DNA from: Rhodovulum marinum
GTDB taxonomy: Bacteria > Pseudomonadota > Alphaproteobacteria > Rhodobacterales > Rhodobacteraceae
Reading direction: 5' to 3'
Assembly (NCBI RefSeq): GCF_004343075.1
Contig: NZ_SLXP01000002.1
Coordinates: 1-64,000 of the forward strand
Length of the DNA: 64,000 nucleotides
This document shows positions 34,741 to 43,390 of the stretch, one piece after another. Within the stretch, counting starts at the first letter, position 1; every line of letters begins with the position of its first letter. The notes beneath the pieces were generated by a model. It saw nothing but the letters and a program-made list of their open reading frames with translations, did not search any database and had not been told where the DNA came from. The translations under genes and the position numbers were made by a program.

Positions 34741-35784
34741 TCAGGACTGGAAATCGGTGATGACGGCGACACCGGGCGGCGCCGGTGCATCAAAGGCGGC
34801 AAGCTCGTCGCTGGCCTGGCTCAGGCGCACGCGCCGCGCGATCAGCGGCGTCAGGTCCACGTGCCCGCCATCGATCAGCGACAACAACGACGGGTAACGC
34901 CAGGCGGGCATACCGCGCGTGCCATAAACGGCCAGCTGTCCGGAATAGACCGCGTCCATCGGCAGTTCCATCGTGGTGTGCTCGCCCGCGGGCATACCCA
35001 CCTGAACCATCCGGCCCAGCTTTCGCAGTGCGCGCAGCGCGCCGGCGGTGGTCTCGGGAATGCCCAGCGCCTCGATCGCGACATGGGCGCCGCCCCCGGT
35101 GATCTCGCGCACCGCGTCGGCCGCATCGCCCGTGCGCGCGTCCACCACGGCATGCGCGCCCAGTTCGGTCGCATAGGCCAGCTTGTCCGGCACCACATCG
35201 ACCACGACCACCCGCGCGCCCAAAGCCCGGCCCAGCAACAGCGCCGAAATCCCCACGCCGCCGCCGCCGAACACCGCCAGCCACTCGCCCGGCTTCAACG
35301 CCGCACGCCCCGTCAACGCCTGCCACGCGGTCGTCACCCGGCAGCCAAGGGCGGCGGCCAGCGCGGGTTCCATCCTCTCGGGCAGGCGCGTCAGGTTGCT
35401 ATCGGCATAAGGCACCGCGATCAGTTCCGCGAAGGCGCCCGCCTGCGTGAAGCCCGGAAGCGCCTGGCTCGCGCAGATCGTCTGGTTGCCCGCGGCACAA
35501 TCCGGGCAACGCCCACAGGCCAGGATGAACGGCGCGATCACCCGGTCGCCCACGGACCAGCGCGTGACCGCGGGCCCGACCTCCTCGACCACCCCGCAAT
35601 ATTCGTGCCCCGGGATATGCGGCAGCGACACGTCGGAGTCGGCGCCGGTCCAGGCGTGCCAGTCGGACCGGCACACCCCGCAGGCCAGAACCTTCAGCAC
35701 CACGCCATCGGGCGGGCAGGCCGGATCCTCGACCATGGACAGTTCCAGCGGCTTGCGCCAGCCGGTCAGCAGCGCCGCGCGCAT
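34741..35784 (-). CDS. Zinc-dependent alcohol dehydrogenase (MDR family)
   Basis: The 347-residue enzyme has a catalytic zinc site (CGVCRSD, GHEYCG), the structural four-cysteine lobe (CGRCPDCAAGNQTIC), and a Rossmann loop VFGGGGVG for NAD(P). It oxidises an unknown alcohol or aldehyde. It starts 1 bp after purS and ends 15 bp before purQ, so it must be read within the purine message. A link to purine or folate chemistry, for instance formaldehyde, is speculative. Confidence 0.88.
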   Translation of the reverse strand: MRAALLTGWRKPLELSMVEDPACPPDGVVLKVLACGVCRSDWHAWTGADSDVSLPHIPGHEYCGVVEEVGPAVTRWSVGDRVIAPFILACGRCPDCAAGNQTICASQALPGFTQAGAFAELIAVPYADSNLTRLPERMEPALAAALGCRVTTAWQALTGRAALKPGEWLAVFGGGGVGISALLLGRALGARVVVVDVVPDKLAYATELGAHAVVDARTGDAADAVREITGGGAHVAIEALGIPETTAGALRALRKLGRMVQVGMPAGEHTTMELPMDAVYSGQLAVYGTRGMPAWRYPSLLSLIDGGHVDLTPLIARRVRLSQASDELAAFDAPAPPGVAVITDFQS

Positions 35785-35785
35785 C

Positions 35786-36025
35786 TCAGCCGATCTCGAT
35801 GTCGTAGCGTTCGATCACGGTATTCGCGAGCAGCTTCTCGCACATCTCGCGCACCTTCGCGCGGGCGGCCTCTGTGTCGGTCTCGTGCAGTTCCAGGTCG
35901 ATCACCTTGCCCTGGCGCACATCGCCCACCCCTTCGAAACCAAGCGCGCCCAGCGCATGTGCCACCGCCTGTCCCTGCGGGTCCAGAACGCCGTCCTTGA
36001 GCATCACGTGAACGCGGGCCTTCAT
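35786..36025 (-). CDS. purS: Phosphoribosylformylglycinamidine synthase subunit PurS
   Basis: The 79-residue protein (MKARVHVMLKDGVLDPQGQA...VIERYDIEIG) is the small bridging subunit of the three-part FGAM synthase, channelling ammonia from PurQ to PurL. ATG 36025 has AGGA about 8 bases upstream and gives the family length. purL is not in the window. Confidence 0.94.
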   Translation of the reverse strand: MKARVHVMLKDGVLDPQGQAVAHALGALGFEGVGDVRQGKVIDLELHETDTEAARAKVREMCEKLLANTVIERYDIEIG

Positions 36026-36140
36026 CGTCTCGTCCTTCCTTCGCTCGGCACCGGCCCTGAAACGGAACCGGCGCGCATCGGTCACATCAACTCAGCGGCG
36101 CCGGCCATGCTTGCCGCGGGCGCCCGTAGGGTGGGGGTCA

Positions 36141-36176
36141 TGTCCGGTTCGGATTTGTGATGACACAAGCCGGACA
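36141..36176. promoter_or_regulatory. Two-tier stem-loop between purC and purS
   Basis: An outer stem TGTCCGG (36141-36147)/CCGGACA (36170-36176) encloses an inner stem TTGTG (36155-36159)/CACAA (36164-36168) around ATGA. It lies just after the purC stop and 116 bp before the purS start on the minus strand. It could be an attenuator, a partial terminator or a processing site; no U-tract follows. Confidence 0.45.
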
Positions 36177-36187
36177 CGCTTTCCCTT

Positions 36188-36949
36188 TCAATTGATCAGG
36201 GTGGGCTTCGTCGGGTGGGTGACGTTGGTGGGCAGCACCCCCAGCCGCTTGGCGACCTCGGTATAGGCATCCGTCAGGCTGCCCAGGTCGCGGCGGAACA
36301 CGTCCTTGTCCAGGTGATCGCCCGTCTTGACATCCCACAGCCGGCAGGAATCCGGGCTGATCTCGTCGGCGACCACGAGGCGCATGAAATCGCCGTCCCA
36401 GATGCGCCCGATCTCGATCTTGAAATCCACCAGCTTGATACCGACCGCCAGCATGACGCCGGAAAGGAAATCGTTCACCCTGAGCGCAAGCGCCACCATG
36501 TCATCCAGGTCCTGCTGGGTGGCCCAGCCAAAGGCGATGATGTGTTCCTCGGTGACCAGCGGATCACCCAGCGCGTCGTCCTTGAAATAGAACTCGACGA
36601 TGGGCCGGGGCAGCGCGGTGCCCTCCTCGATGCCCAGGCGCTTGGACATCGACCCGGCGGCGGTATTGCGCACCACCACTTCCAGCGGGATGATCTCGAC
36701 CTGGCGGATCAGCTGCTCGCGCATGTTGATGCGCTTGATGAAATGGGTGGGTACCCCGATCGCGTTCAGCCCGGTCATGAAGAATTCGGACAGGCGGTTG
36801 TTCAACACCCCCTTGCCCTCGATCACGTCGTGCTTCTCGGCGTTGAAGGCGGTGGCGTCGTCCTTGAAATACTGCACCAGGGTGCCCGGCTCCGGGCCTT
36901 CGTACAGGATCTTCGCCTTGCCCTCGTAGATTTTCTTGCGCCGTGCCAT
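36188..36949 (-). CDS. purC: SAICAR synthase
   Basis: The 253-residue enzyme adds aspartate to CAIR in purine synthesis. The ATP-grasp-like signatures are present: [13 protein letters not shown] near the start, [11 protein letters not shown] in the middle and [15 protein letters not shown] at the nucleotide site. ATG 36949 is chosen as the family start; the frame upstream has no coding character. It heads the purC-purS-adh-purQ cluster. Confidence 0.96.
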   Translation of the reverse strand: MARRKKIYEGKAKILYEGPEPGTLVQYFKDDATAFNAEKHDVIEGKGVLNNRLSEFFMTGLNAIGVPTHFIKRINMREQLIRQVEIIPLEVVVRNTAAGSMSKRLGIEEGTALPRPIVEFYFKDDALGDPLVTEEHIIAFGWATQQDLDDMVALALRVNDFLSGVMLAVGIKLVDFKIEIGRIWDGDFMRLVVADEISPDSCRLWDVKTGDHLDKDVFRRDLGSLTDAYTEVAKRLGVLPTNVTHPTKPTLIN

Positions 36950-37126
36950 GGAAACTCCGAATCCGGGAGGCGCGGGAAACGGACGCCCGCGCATATGTGC
37001 TGAACCTTTAGGGCAAGCGGGAGCGTGCCGCAAGGCGGCGCACTCGGCGCTCGCGGGCCGTTGCAACGCCTGATGACGCTACGTCACATGCAATTTTTCT
37101 AATACTAAAGCATGGCCGACCTTGAC

Positions 37127-37142
37127 GTATACAATTGCATAC
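37127..37142. promoter_or_regulatory. Palindromic operator-like site between purC and the SRPBCC gene
   Basis: GTATACAATTGCATAC is a 16-base palindrome with a single mismatched pair, similar in style to GntR-family operators. Part of it (AATTGCAT, 37133-37140) is the inverted copy of ATGCAATT at 37088-37095. This AT-rich block is the likely divergent promoter region for purC and the gene at 37233. The regulator is unknown. Confidence 0.4.
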
Positions 37143-37232
37143 CCGATGTCGCGTCGCGCACTCGCGCCGAAGTAGCAGCCCACCAGCCCCTTCGCGCCGA
37201 TGGCGAACAATGCTGCCGAAGGGGTACAAGCA

Positions 37233-37742
37233 ATGAATATTCCTGTGATCGACCGCGCGGCGCCCGTCTGCGCGCGCGCCCAAGAGGTCATCTTCGCATC
37301 GCGCGAGCGTGTCTGGGACGTCCTGACCGATTTCAGGCGCTGGCCGGCCTGGAACCCGGCCTTTCGGCGGGTCGTGCTGCATGGCGCCCTGGCCGAGGGG
37401 GCCTGCGTGACCTGGACGACAAGTCACGGGATGACGTTCCAGACCCAGGTCGCTTCGCTGGATCGCTACAATTGCATCGCCTGGCTGGGCTCCACCGCGG
37501 CAATGCGTGCGGCCTACATGCTCACGCTGGCCTCCGATCCCGGTCGGACCTGCGCCAGCCTCGAGGCTTCGGTGGAGTCGGGCCTCGCCCGGCTGATGCC
37601 CCAATTCACCCAGCGTGCGCTCCATGCGAGCCTTGCCCGGGGCCTTGCCGCGCTGCGACGCGAAGCCCAGCGATGCGCACAAAACCCAGCGATGCGCCCA
37701 ATCGCGGCCAAGATCGGCGGCTCAGGCGCAGGCAGCCCCTAG
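37233..37742 (+). CDS. SRPBCC family protein
   Basis: The 169-residue protein has a START/Bet v1-like domain: the strand-helix EVIFASRERVWDVLTDFRRWPAWNPAFRRVVL is typical of SRPBCC polyketide-cyclase/dehydrase proteins that bind hydrophobic ligands. It ends in a basic, low-complexity tail. ATG 37233 is chosen because GAAGGGG lies about 9 bases upstream. The ligand is unknown; it is divergent from purC. Confidence 0.78.
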   Translation: MNIPVIDRAAPVCARAQEVIFASRERVWDVLTDFRRWPAWNPAFRRVVLHGALAEGACVTWTTSHGMTFQTQVASLDRYNCIAWLGSTAAMRAAYMLTLASDPGRTCASLEASVESGLARLMPQFTQRALHASLARGLAALRREAQRCAQNPAMRPIAAKIGGSGAGSP

Positions 37743-37805
37743 GCATCGGGCACATCTTCCCTTAAATGGCTCTCGAAACCGGATTCCCAGGAGGGCTCAA
37801 GGCCG

Positions 37806-38120
37806 ATGACCACCTTCGACGACCGCGAGAACGCGTTTGAGAACAAGTTCGCCCACGATTCCGAAATGCAATTCCGGGCCGAAGCCCGCCGCAACAAGCT
37901 TCTGGGCCTCTGGGCGGCCGAGTTGATGGGCCTGTCCGAAGAGGCCTCGCTCGAATACGCCAAGGAAGTGGTGAAGGCCGATTTCGAAGAGGTGGGCGAC
38001 GAAGACGTCTACCGCAAGGTCGCGGGCGATCTCGGCACCAAGGCCGACGAGGCGACGATCCGCGCCAAGATGGCCGAACTGATGGCCGTCGCCAAGGAAC
38101 AGATCATGACCGAAAGCTGA
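37806..38120 (+). CDS. ATPase inhibitor subunit zeta (DUF1476)
   Basis: The 104-residue protein is the alphaproteobacterial F1-ATPase zeta inhibitor, first defined in Paracoccus denitrificans. The N-terminal inhibitory helix FDDRENAFENKFAHDSEMQF and the four-helix body (GLWAAELMGL...AKMAELMAVAKEQIM) are intact. It blocks reverse ATP hydrolysis by inserting into F1. It is monocistronic here, after the SRPBCC gene. Confidence 0.93.
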   Translation: MTTFDDRENAFENKFAHDSEMQFRAEARRNKLLGLWAAELMGLSEEASLEYAKEVVKADFEEVGDEDVYRKVAGDLGTKADEATIRAKMAELMAVAKEQIMTES

Positions 38121-38245
38121 GGCGCCGCGGGTCGCAACGCGCCCCCACCCGCCATCAGCGCCTCGCGCGGGGGCGCGCCGCCTGCGCCCCTGCCCGACCG
38201 GCGGCCCGCCTCGGCCGCCGCCTGCCTTTCGAAAGGACGCCACCC

Positions 38246-39256
38246 ATGACCGACGCGCTTTCCCGCCTGCTCGAAACCCGCGACTGGCTGATGGCCGACG
38301 GTGCCACCGGCACCAACCTGTTCAACATGGGGCTGGCCTCGGGCGAGGCGCCGGAACTGTGGAACACCGACGCGCCCGACAAGATCCGCGCGCTGTACCG
38401 TGGCGCGGTCGAGGCGGGATCGGACATCTTCCTGACCAACAGCTTCGGCGGCAACGCCTCGCGGCTGAAACTGCACGATGCGCAGGGCCGCGTGGCCGAG
38501 TTGAACCGGGTCGCGGCGGAACTGGGCCGCGACATCGCCGACGCCGCCGGCCGCCCCGTCGTGGTGGCGGGCTCGGTCGGGCCGACCGGCGAGATCATGC
38601 AGCCCATGGGCCCGCTTTCCTACGCCTCCGCCGTCGAGATCTTCCACGAACAGGCAGAGGCGTTGAAATCCGGCGGCGCCGATGTGCTGTGGGTCGAAAC
38701 GATCAGCGCCCCCGATGAATTCAAGGCCGCCGCCGAGGCCTGCAAGCTGGCAGAAATGCCCTGGTGCGGCACGATGAGCTTTGACACCGCCGGGCGCACC
38801 ATGATGGGCGTGACCTCCGCCGACCTGGTGGAACTGGTCGAGAAACTGCCCGCCAAGCCCATCGCCTTCGGTGCGAATTGCGGCGTGGGCGCCTCGGACC
38901 TGTTGCGCACCGTGCTGGGATTCGCCGCGGCCGGGACCGAACGGCCGATCATCGCCAAGGGTAATGCCGGCATTCCGAAATATGTCGACGGGCACATCCA
39001 TTACGACGGCACGCCCGAGTTGATGGCCGATTACGCGGTGCTTGCGCGCGACTGCGGCGCGACGATCATCGGCGGCTGCTGCGGTACCACGCCCGAGCAT
39101 CTGCGCGCGATGCGCGCAGCCCTTGAAACCCGCCCCCGCGGCCCCCGGCCCAGCCTCGACGAAATCGCCTCTCGGCTCGGCGGCTTTTCCTCGGCCTCGG
39201 ACGGCACCGGGGACAGCGAAACACCCGCACGGACCCGGCGGCGCCGGCGCGGATAA
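38246..39256 (+). CDS. bmt: Betaine-homocysteine S-methyltransferase family protein
   Basis: The 336-residue zinc enzyme has a TIM barrel with the zinc cysteines C212 (GANCGVG) and C278-C279 (GGCCGTTPEH) and the DGATGTNLFNMGL opening. It transfers a methyl group, probably from glycine betaine, to homocysteine. Bacterial relatives in Roseobacters are used in betaine catabolism. A corrinoid protein and DUF1638 gene 2.5 kb downstream on the same strand suggest a linked one-carbon module, although a convergent gene lies between. The last 30 residues are a basic, low-complexity tail. Confidence 0.85.
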   Translation: MTDALSRLLETRDWLMADGATGTNLFNMGLASGEAPELWNTDAPDKIRALYRGAVEAGSDIFLTNSFGGNASRLKLHDAQGRVAELNRVAAELGRDIADAAGRPVVVAGSVGPTGEIMQPMGPLSYASAVEIFHEQAEALKSGGADVLWVETISAPDEFKAAAEACKLAEMPWCGTMSFDTAGRTMMGVTSADLVELVEKLPAKPIAFGANCGVGASDLLRTVLGFAAAGTERPIIAKGNAGIPKYVDGHIHYDGTPELMADYAVLARDCGATIIGGCCGTTPEHLRAMRAALETRPRGPRPSLDEIASRLGGFSSASDGTGDSETPARTRRRRRG

Positions 39257-39308
39257 CCGCGCCCGGCAGACCACCTCGCCCGCGCGTGCCGGCACGCCGG
39301 AGCCGGGT

Positions 39309-39384
39309 TTTTTCTTGGTCGAAATACTCCGGGGGTTCCGGGGGGCAGCGCCCCCCGACGGATCGCCTTGGCTTGGCCAAGGCG
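39309..39384. repeat. Dispersed TTTTTCTTGG element with two hairpins, copy 1
   Basis: TTTTTCTTGGTCGAAATACT begins at 39309; nearly the same 21-base element recurs at 46249. It is followed by two perfect stems: GGGGGGC/GCCCCCC at 39340-39356 and CGCCTTGGC/GCCAAGGCG at 39364-39384. It lies between the ends of two convergent genes, so it probably acts as a terminator or is an intergenic repeat of this lineage. Confidence 0.6.
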
Positions 39385-39397
39385 AAAATAGCCCTTT

Positions 39398-40486
39398 TCA
39401 GAACAGCGTCAGCTGATCGCCCGGCCGCGGCGGCACCCGGAACAGGTCCACCCGCAACTCCGGCAACTCGCGCGCAAGCCCCAGCCGCGCCGCCGCGACC
39501 CGGAAGCGCTGGCCGATCATCTGCGCGTAAGGTCCCTCGCCGCGCATCCGTCGGCCCCAGTGCGCACTGTACTCCTGCCCCCCATGCATCTCGCGCAGCC
39601 GCGCCATCACCCGCTCCGCCCGGCCGGGCGCGTGCCGTTCCAGCCAGTCGCGGAACAAGCCGGACACTTCCAGCGGCAGGCGCAGCATGACCCAGGTCGC
39701 CGCCACCGCACCGGCCCGCGCGGCACTTGACAGGATCGCCTCGATCTCGTGATCGGTCAGCGCCGGGATCACCGGGGCCACCATCGCGCGCACCTCGACC
39801 CCCGCCGCGGCCAGTTGCTCGATCATCCGCAGCCGCCGCGCCGGCGCGGGGGCGCGCGGCTCCATCGCACGGGCCAGCCCCGCGTCCAGCGTGGTCAGCG
39901 ACACGCCCACCCGCACCAGCCCAAGCCCGGCCATTTCGGACAGCAGGTCCAGGTCGCGCTCGATCAGCGTGCCGCGGGTGACGATGCCCACCGGGTGACG
40001 AAACTCCAGCAGCACCTCCAGCAACCGCCGCATGATCCGCTGCTGCGCCTCGACCGGCTGGTAGGGGTCGGTATTGGTGCCGATCGCGATGGTGCGCGGC
40101 CGGTAGGACGCACGCGCAAGTTCCTGCGCCAGAAGTTCGGGCGCCTCTGGCCGCGCCACCAGCCGCGTCTCGAAATCCAGACCGGGCGACAGGCCCAGCC
40201 AGGCATGGCTCGGCCGGGCAAAGCAATAGACGCAGCCATGTTCGCAGCCCCGGTAGGGGTTGATCGACCGGTCGAACGGCACGTCGGGAGAGGCATTCCG
40301 GGTGATGACCCGACGGGGCCGTTCCAGCCGCAATTCGGTGCGCAGCACCGGCAGGTCGCCCTCGGGCGTCCAGCCGTCATCGACCGCCTCGGCCCTCAGC
40401 CTGTCATAGCGGTTCGCGGGGTTGGAAACGGCGCCCCGGCCGGGCGCGCGGGCAAGCGGGCGGTCCATGGGGAAAGCTTGGAACAT
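39398..40486 (-). CDS. PA0069-family radical SAM protein
   Basis: The 362-residue protein has the radical SAM cluster motif CEHGCVYC, preceded by SINPYRGC, and a TIM-barrel pattern (GTNTDPYQPVE, VRVGVSLTTLD). The family is widespread and uncharacterised; DNA-repair (spore photoproduct lyase-like) links have been suggested. ATG 40486 is used; an in-frame ATG six codons later is possible. It is convergent with bmt. Confidence 0.9.
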   Translation of the reverse strand: MFQAFPMDRPLARAPGRGAVSNPANRYDRLRAEAVDDGWTPEGDLPVLRTELRLERPRRVITRNASPDVPFDRSINPYRGCEHGCVYCFARPSHAWLGLSPGLDFETRLVARPEAPELLAQELARASYRPRTIAIGTNTDPYQPVEAQQRIMRRLLEVLLEFRHPVGIVTRGTLIERDLDLLSEMAGLGLVRVGVSLTTLDAGLARAMEPRAPAPARRLRMIEQLAAAGVEVRAMVAPVIPALTDHEIEAILSSAARAGAVAATWVMLRLPLEVSGLFRDWLERHAPGRAERVMARLREMHGGQEYSAHWGRRMRGEGPYAQMIGQRFRVAAARLGLARELPELRVDLFRVPPRPGDQLTLF

Positions 40487-40579
40487 TATGCGAACCCACG
40501 CAACCCGCGCCGATCGCCGTGGACAGGTTGCAACCGACCCGCTCTAATGGCCTTCGAACGCCGAGAGAGGGGGGATACC

Positions 40580-41566
40580 ATGAAACATCTCGCGCTTGCC
40601 GTCGCCCTGCTGGCCGCGCCATTGCCGGCCGCGGCCGTGTCGCTGGGCACGTATTCGGACGTTTTCGTGTTCGGCGACAGCCTGTCCGATCCCGGAAACC
40701 TCTTCGACGCGGTCTATGGCGCTCCGCTCTCACCGGTGGCCCCGCTTTACGGCAACGCCCAGTTCAGCGACGCAGACGCCTGGGCAAGCCAACTCGGCAT
40801 CGATTTCGCATCCGGGGCGAATTTCGCCTTCGGTGGCGCGACCGCTGTCCAAAGCGGCCCGTTCGACATCGCCCTGCCCAACGGACCCTACCCCGTCGAC
40901 GTCCCCGATTTCGCCGACCAGCGCGCGCTATACCGGGCCGCTGCACCGACATTGGGCAGCAACCCGTTGGCGGCGGTCTGGTTCGGCGGCAATGACCTGC
41001 GCGATGCCTTCATCGCCCCGGACCCGGGCAGCGCGGTCCCCATCGCCATCGGCCAGGCCGTCACCGCCATCGCCACCGGCGTGCAAGAACTCGTGAACGA
41101 AGGGCTGACCACCGTCGCGGTGTTCGGCCTGCCGAACCTTGGCCGGGTGCCCCAGATCACCACGCGCGGCGCCGCCGCAATCGCCGCGGCAACCGGCGCC
41201 ACGGTCGCGTTCAACGACACGCTGCGCACCGCGCTGGCCGGCGTGACCGGCGGCGACCTTGCCTTCGTCGACATATTCGGCCTGTTCGAAACGGTCGCCG
41301 CGGCGCCCGGCGCCTATGGCTTCACCGACATCGAAGACGCGTGCCTCGGGGCGCTGCTGGCCGGCACCGCAAGCGATTGCCAGGGCTTCCTGTTCTACGA
41401 CGACCTCCACCCGACCGCGGCGGGCCACGCGCTGATCGCCGATCGCTTCCTCGAAAGCATCGCCCCGGTGCCCCTGCCGGCGGGGGGCGGGTTGCTGCTG
41501 GCCGGGCTGGGCATGCTGGCGATCGTTCGGCGGACCCAAGCTGCCGACATGAGTCGGACCGCATAA
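40580..41566 (+). CDS. Secreted SGNH/GDSL hydrolase with VPLPA-CTERM signal
   Basis: The 328-residue protein has a signal peptide, the GDSL block FVFGDSLSDPGNLFD with the catalytic serine, the block III glycine/asparagine pair WFGGNDLRD, and the catalytic Asp-His in YDDLHPTAAGHALIADRF. It is an esterase or lipase. It ends in VPLPAGGGLLLAGLGMLAIV followed by an RR tail, a VPLPA-CTERM exosortase sorting signal, so it should be cleaved and anchored at the cell surface. Confidence 0.9.
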   Translation: MKHLALAVALLAAPLPAAAVSLGTYSDVFVFGDSLSDPGNLFDAVYGAPLSPVAPLYGNAQFSDADAWASQLGIDFASGANFAFGGATAVQSGPFDIALPNGPYPVDVPDFADQRALYRAAAPTLGSNPLAAVWFGGNDLRDAFIAPDPGSAVPIAIGQAVTAIATGVQELVNEGLTTVAVFGLPNLGRVPQITTRGAAAIAAATGATVAFNDTLRTALAGVTGGDLAFVDIFGLFETVAAAPGAYGFTDIEDACLGALLAGTASDCQGFLFYDDLHPTAAGHALIADRFLESIAPVPLPAGGGLLLAGLGMLAIVRRTQAADMSRTA

Positions 41567-41686
41567 ACTAACCCCGGATTCTTCATTACCCTTCGATCCC
41601 GATCCCCGCTAAAAGGTCGCGCGATGCGCGGCCCATGTCGCAAGCGGCCAAGTTGGACCTTGCGAAATGGAGATAGATCGCGGAAA

Positions 41687-41710
41687 GGCCGGTGCCCGCG
41701 AGGACCGGCC
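41687..41710 (+). promoter_or_regulatory. 7-bp hairpin in the leader of the corrinoid-protein gene
   Basis: GGCCGGT (41687-41693) pairs with ACCGGCC (41704-41710) around a ten-base loop, about 20 bp before ATG 41731. I looked for a known riboswitch (cobalamin, SAM, SAH) in the 164-bp leader and could not recognise one. A structured leader remains possible. Confidence 0.35.
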
Positions 41711-41730
41711 GGGGAACCGGAGTGACGAGA

Positions 41731-42435
41731 ATGGCCGAGGACGACGACGACCTGATCCTTTCCGACCTGCCCGACGAGGAACTCGTCCCGCAGATGCATG
41801 ACGACCTGTATGACGGCCTCAAGGACGAAGTCGTCGAAGGCGTCGAAATCCTTCTGGAACGCGGCTGGACCCCCTACCGCGTGCTGACCGAGGCGCTGGT
41901 CGCGGGCATGACCATCGTCGGCAACGACTTCCGCGACGGCATCCTGTTCGTGCCCGAGGTGCTGCTTGCCGCGAACGCGATGAAGGCGGGCATGGGCATC
42001 CTGAAACCGCTCCTGGTCGAAACCGGCGCGCCCAAGTTGGGCAAGATGGTCATCGGCACCGTCAAGGGCGACATCCACGACATCGGCAAGAACCTGGTTT
42101 CGATGATGATGGAGGGCGCCGGCTTCGAGGTGGTCGACCTGGGCATCAACACCGATGTCGACGAATACCTGGGCGCCCTGGAAAAGGAACGTCCCGACAT
42201 CCTGGGCATGTCCGCGCTGCTGACGACCACCATGCCCTACATGAAGGTCGTGATCGACACGCTGACCGAAAAAGGCCTGCGCGACGACTATATCGTGCTG
42301 GTTGGCGGTGCCCCCCTGAACGAGGAATTCGGCCGCGCCATCGGGGCGGACGCCTATTGCCGCGATGCCGCCGTCGCCGTCGAGACCGCGAAGGCCTTCG
42401 TCGCGCGCAAACACAACCAGGCCGCAGCAGGCTGA
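41731..42435 (+). CDS. Corrinoid (B12-binding) methyltransferase protein
   Basis: The 234-residue protein has the MtbC/MetH-cap architecture: an N-terminal helical cap (about 15-95) and a C-terminal Rossmann B12 domain with the base-off motif GDIHDIGKN (D114, H116, G119) and LVGGAPLNEEFG. It would carry a methyl group between a substrate methyltransferase and an acceptor. It heads a tight set with a 53-residue membrane protein and a DUF1638 gene. The partner methyltransferase may be the bmt product or an MttB-type enzyme outside the window. Confidence 0.9.
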   Translation: MAEDDDDLILSDLPDEELVPQMHDDLYDGLKDEVVEGVEILLERGWTPYRVLTEALVAGMTIVGNDFRDGILFVPEVLLAANAMKAGMGILKPLLVETGAPKLGKMVIGTVKGDIHDIGKNLVSMMMEGAGFEVVDLGINTDVDEYLGALEKERPDILGMSALLTTTMPYMKVVIDTLTEKGLRDDYIVLVGGAPLNEEFGRAIGADAYCRDAAVAVETAKAFVARKHNQAAAG

Positions 42436-42495
42436 CCCCTTGCGGGCCCCGGGGGCGGGGCCCCACATTCCCCGAATGACCCAAGGGGAAAGCTC

Positions 42496-42657
42496 ATGCC
42501 GTTCCGCGTCTTCGCCCTGATCCTAGCCGGCGTGATCGCCTCCGGTGCGCTGACCGTGGGCCTTGTGGTCGCGCTGCCCGGCCATGGCATGGCCATCCTG
42601 ATCCCGCTGGCACTTGCGGCCGCGCTCGGGCTGCGCCTTCTGCAGCGCAGGAAATGA
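42496..42657 (+). CDS. Small membrane protein in the corrinoid operon
   Basis: This 53-residue frame (MPFRVFALILAGVIASGALT...) has two hydrophobic segments (about 5-27 and 33-46) and a basic LLQRRK end. AAGGGGAA lies 6 bases before its ATG, and its stop overlaps the DUF1638 start by ATGA. I know no family. It was probably missed by length filters elsewhere. Confidence 0.65.
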   Translation: MPFRVFALILAGVIASGALTVGLVVALPGHGMAILIPLALAAALGLRLLQRRK

Positions 42658-43292
42658 CCGCGCCCGACGACCGCATGCTGACCGAAACCGGCCTGACCCC
42701 GGCGGGCCGGGGGCGGGTGCTGGTGATCGGTTGCGGCGCGCTGGCCCATGAAATCCTGGCATTGAAACGGGCCAATGGCTGGCACCATCTCGACCTCGCC
42801 TGTCTGCCCGCGATCTGGCACAACCACCCCGAGCGGATCGCCCCCGGCATCCGCGAGGCCGTCACCCGGCATCGCGCTGCCTATGACAAGATCCTGGTGG
42901 CCTATGCCGATTGCGGCACCGGTGGCGATCTGGCGCGCACCTGTGCGGAACTGGGTGTCGAGATGATCGAAGGCCCGCATTGCTACGCGTTCTTCGACGG
43001 GCTCGACGCCTTTGCCGCCCGGGCCGGGGACGAGATCACCGCCTTCTACCTGACCGATTTCCTCGCGCGGCAGTTCGACGCCTTCGTCTGGCGTCCACTC
43101 GGGCTCGACCGCCACCCCGAGTTGACCGAGACCTATTTCGGAAATTACGACCGGCTGGTGTTCTTGGCCCAGACCGATGATCCCGCGCTTGACGCACGCG
43201 CGCGCGACTGTGCCCGCCGGCTGGGCCTGGCCTATGAACGGCGGGCGACGGGCTATGGCGATCTTGCCCGGTTCCTGCAAGAGCGCGCCTGA
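42654..43292 (+). CDS. DUF1638 domain-containing protein
   Basis: The 212-residue protein has the DUF1638 pattern: IGCGALAHEILALKR, LPAIWHNHPERI and VAYADCGTGG, with several conserved cysteines and histidines that could bind a metal or corrinoid. The biochemical function is unknown. It is coupled to the small membrane protein and corrinoid genes, which argues for a role in corrinoid-dependent methyl transfer. Confidence 0.85.
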   Translation: MTAPDDRMLTETGLTPAGRGRVLVIGCGALAHEILALKRANGWHHLDLACLPAIWHNHPERIAPGIREAVTRHRAAYDKILVAYADCGTGGDLARTCAELGVEMIEGPHCYAFFDGLDAFAARAGDEITAFYLTDFLARQFDAFVWRPLGLDRHPELTETYFGNYDRLVFLAQTDDPALDARARDCARRLGLAYERRATGYGDLARFLQERA

Positions 43293-43390
43293 CCGAAAGA
43301 CACCCCGACCCCTGCGGCAACAACGAATCTTCCACTGCCACGCCAAACCGCTATCCTCGGGCCTGTCTTTGGATAAGGGGGGTAACGATC

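Noticed and set aside
39749-41566. 605-codon form of the SGNH hydrolase
   Set aside because: The first 277 codons overlap the radical SAM gene antisense; the signal peptide begins at ATG 40580.
41567-41730. Possible cobalamin, SAM or SAH riboswitch before the corrinoid-protein gene
   Set aside because: I could not find a B12 box or any known SAM/SAH riboswitch core; only a simple hairpin is visible.
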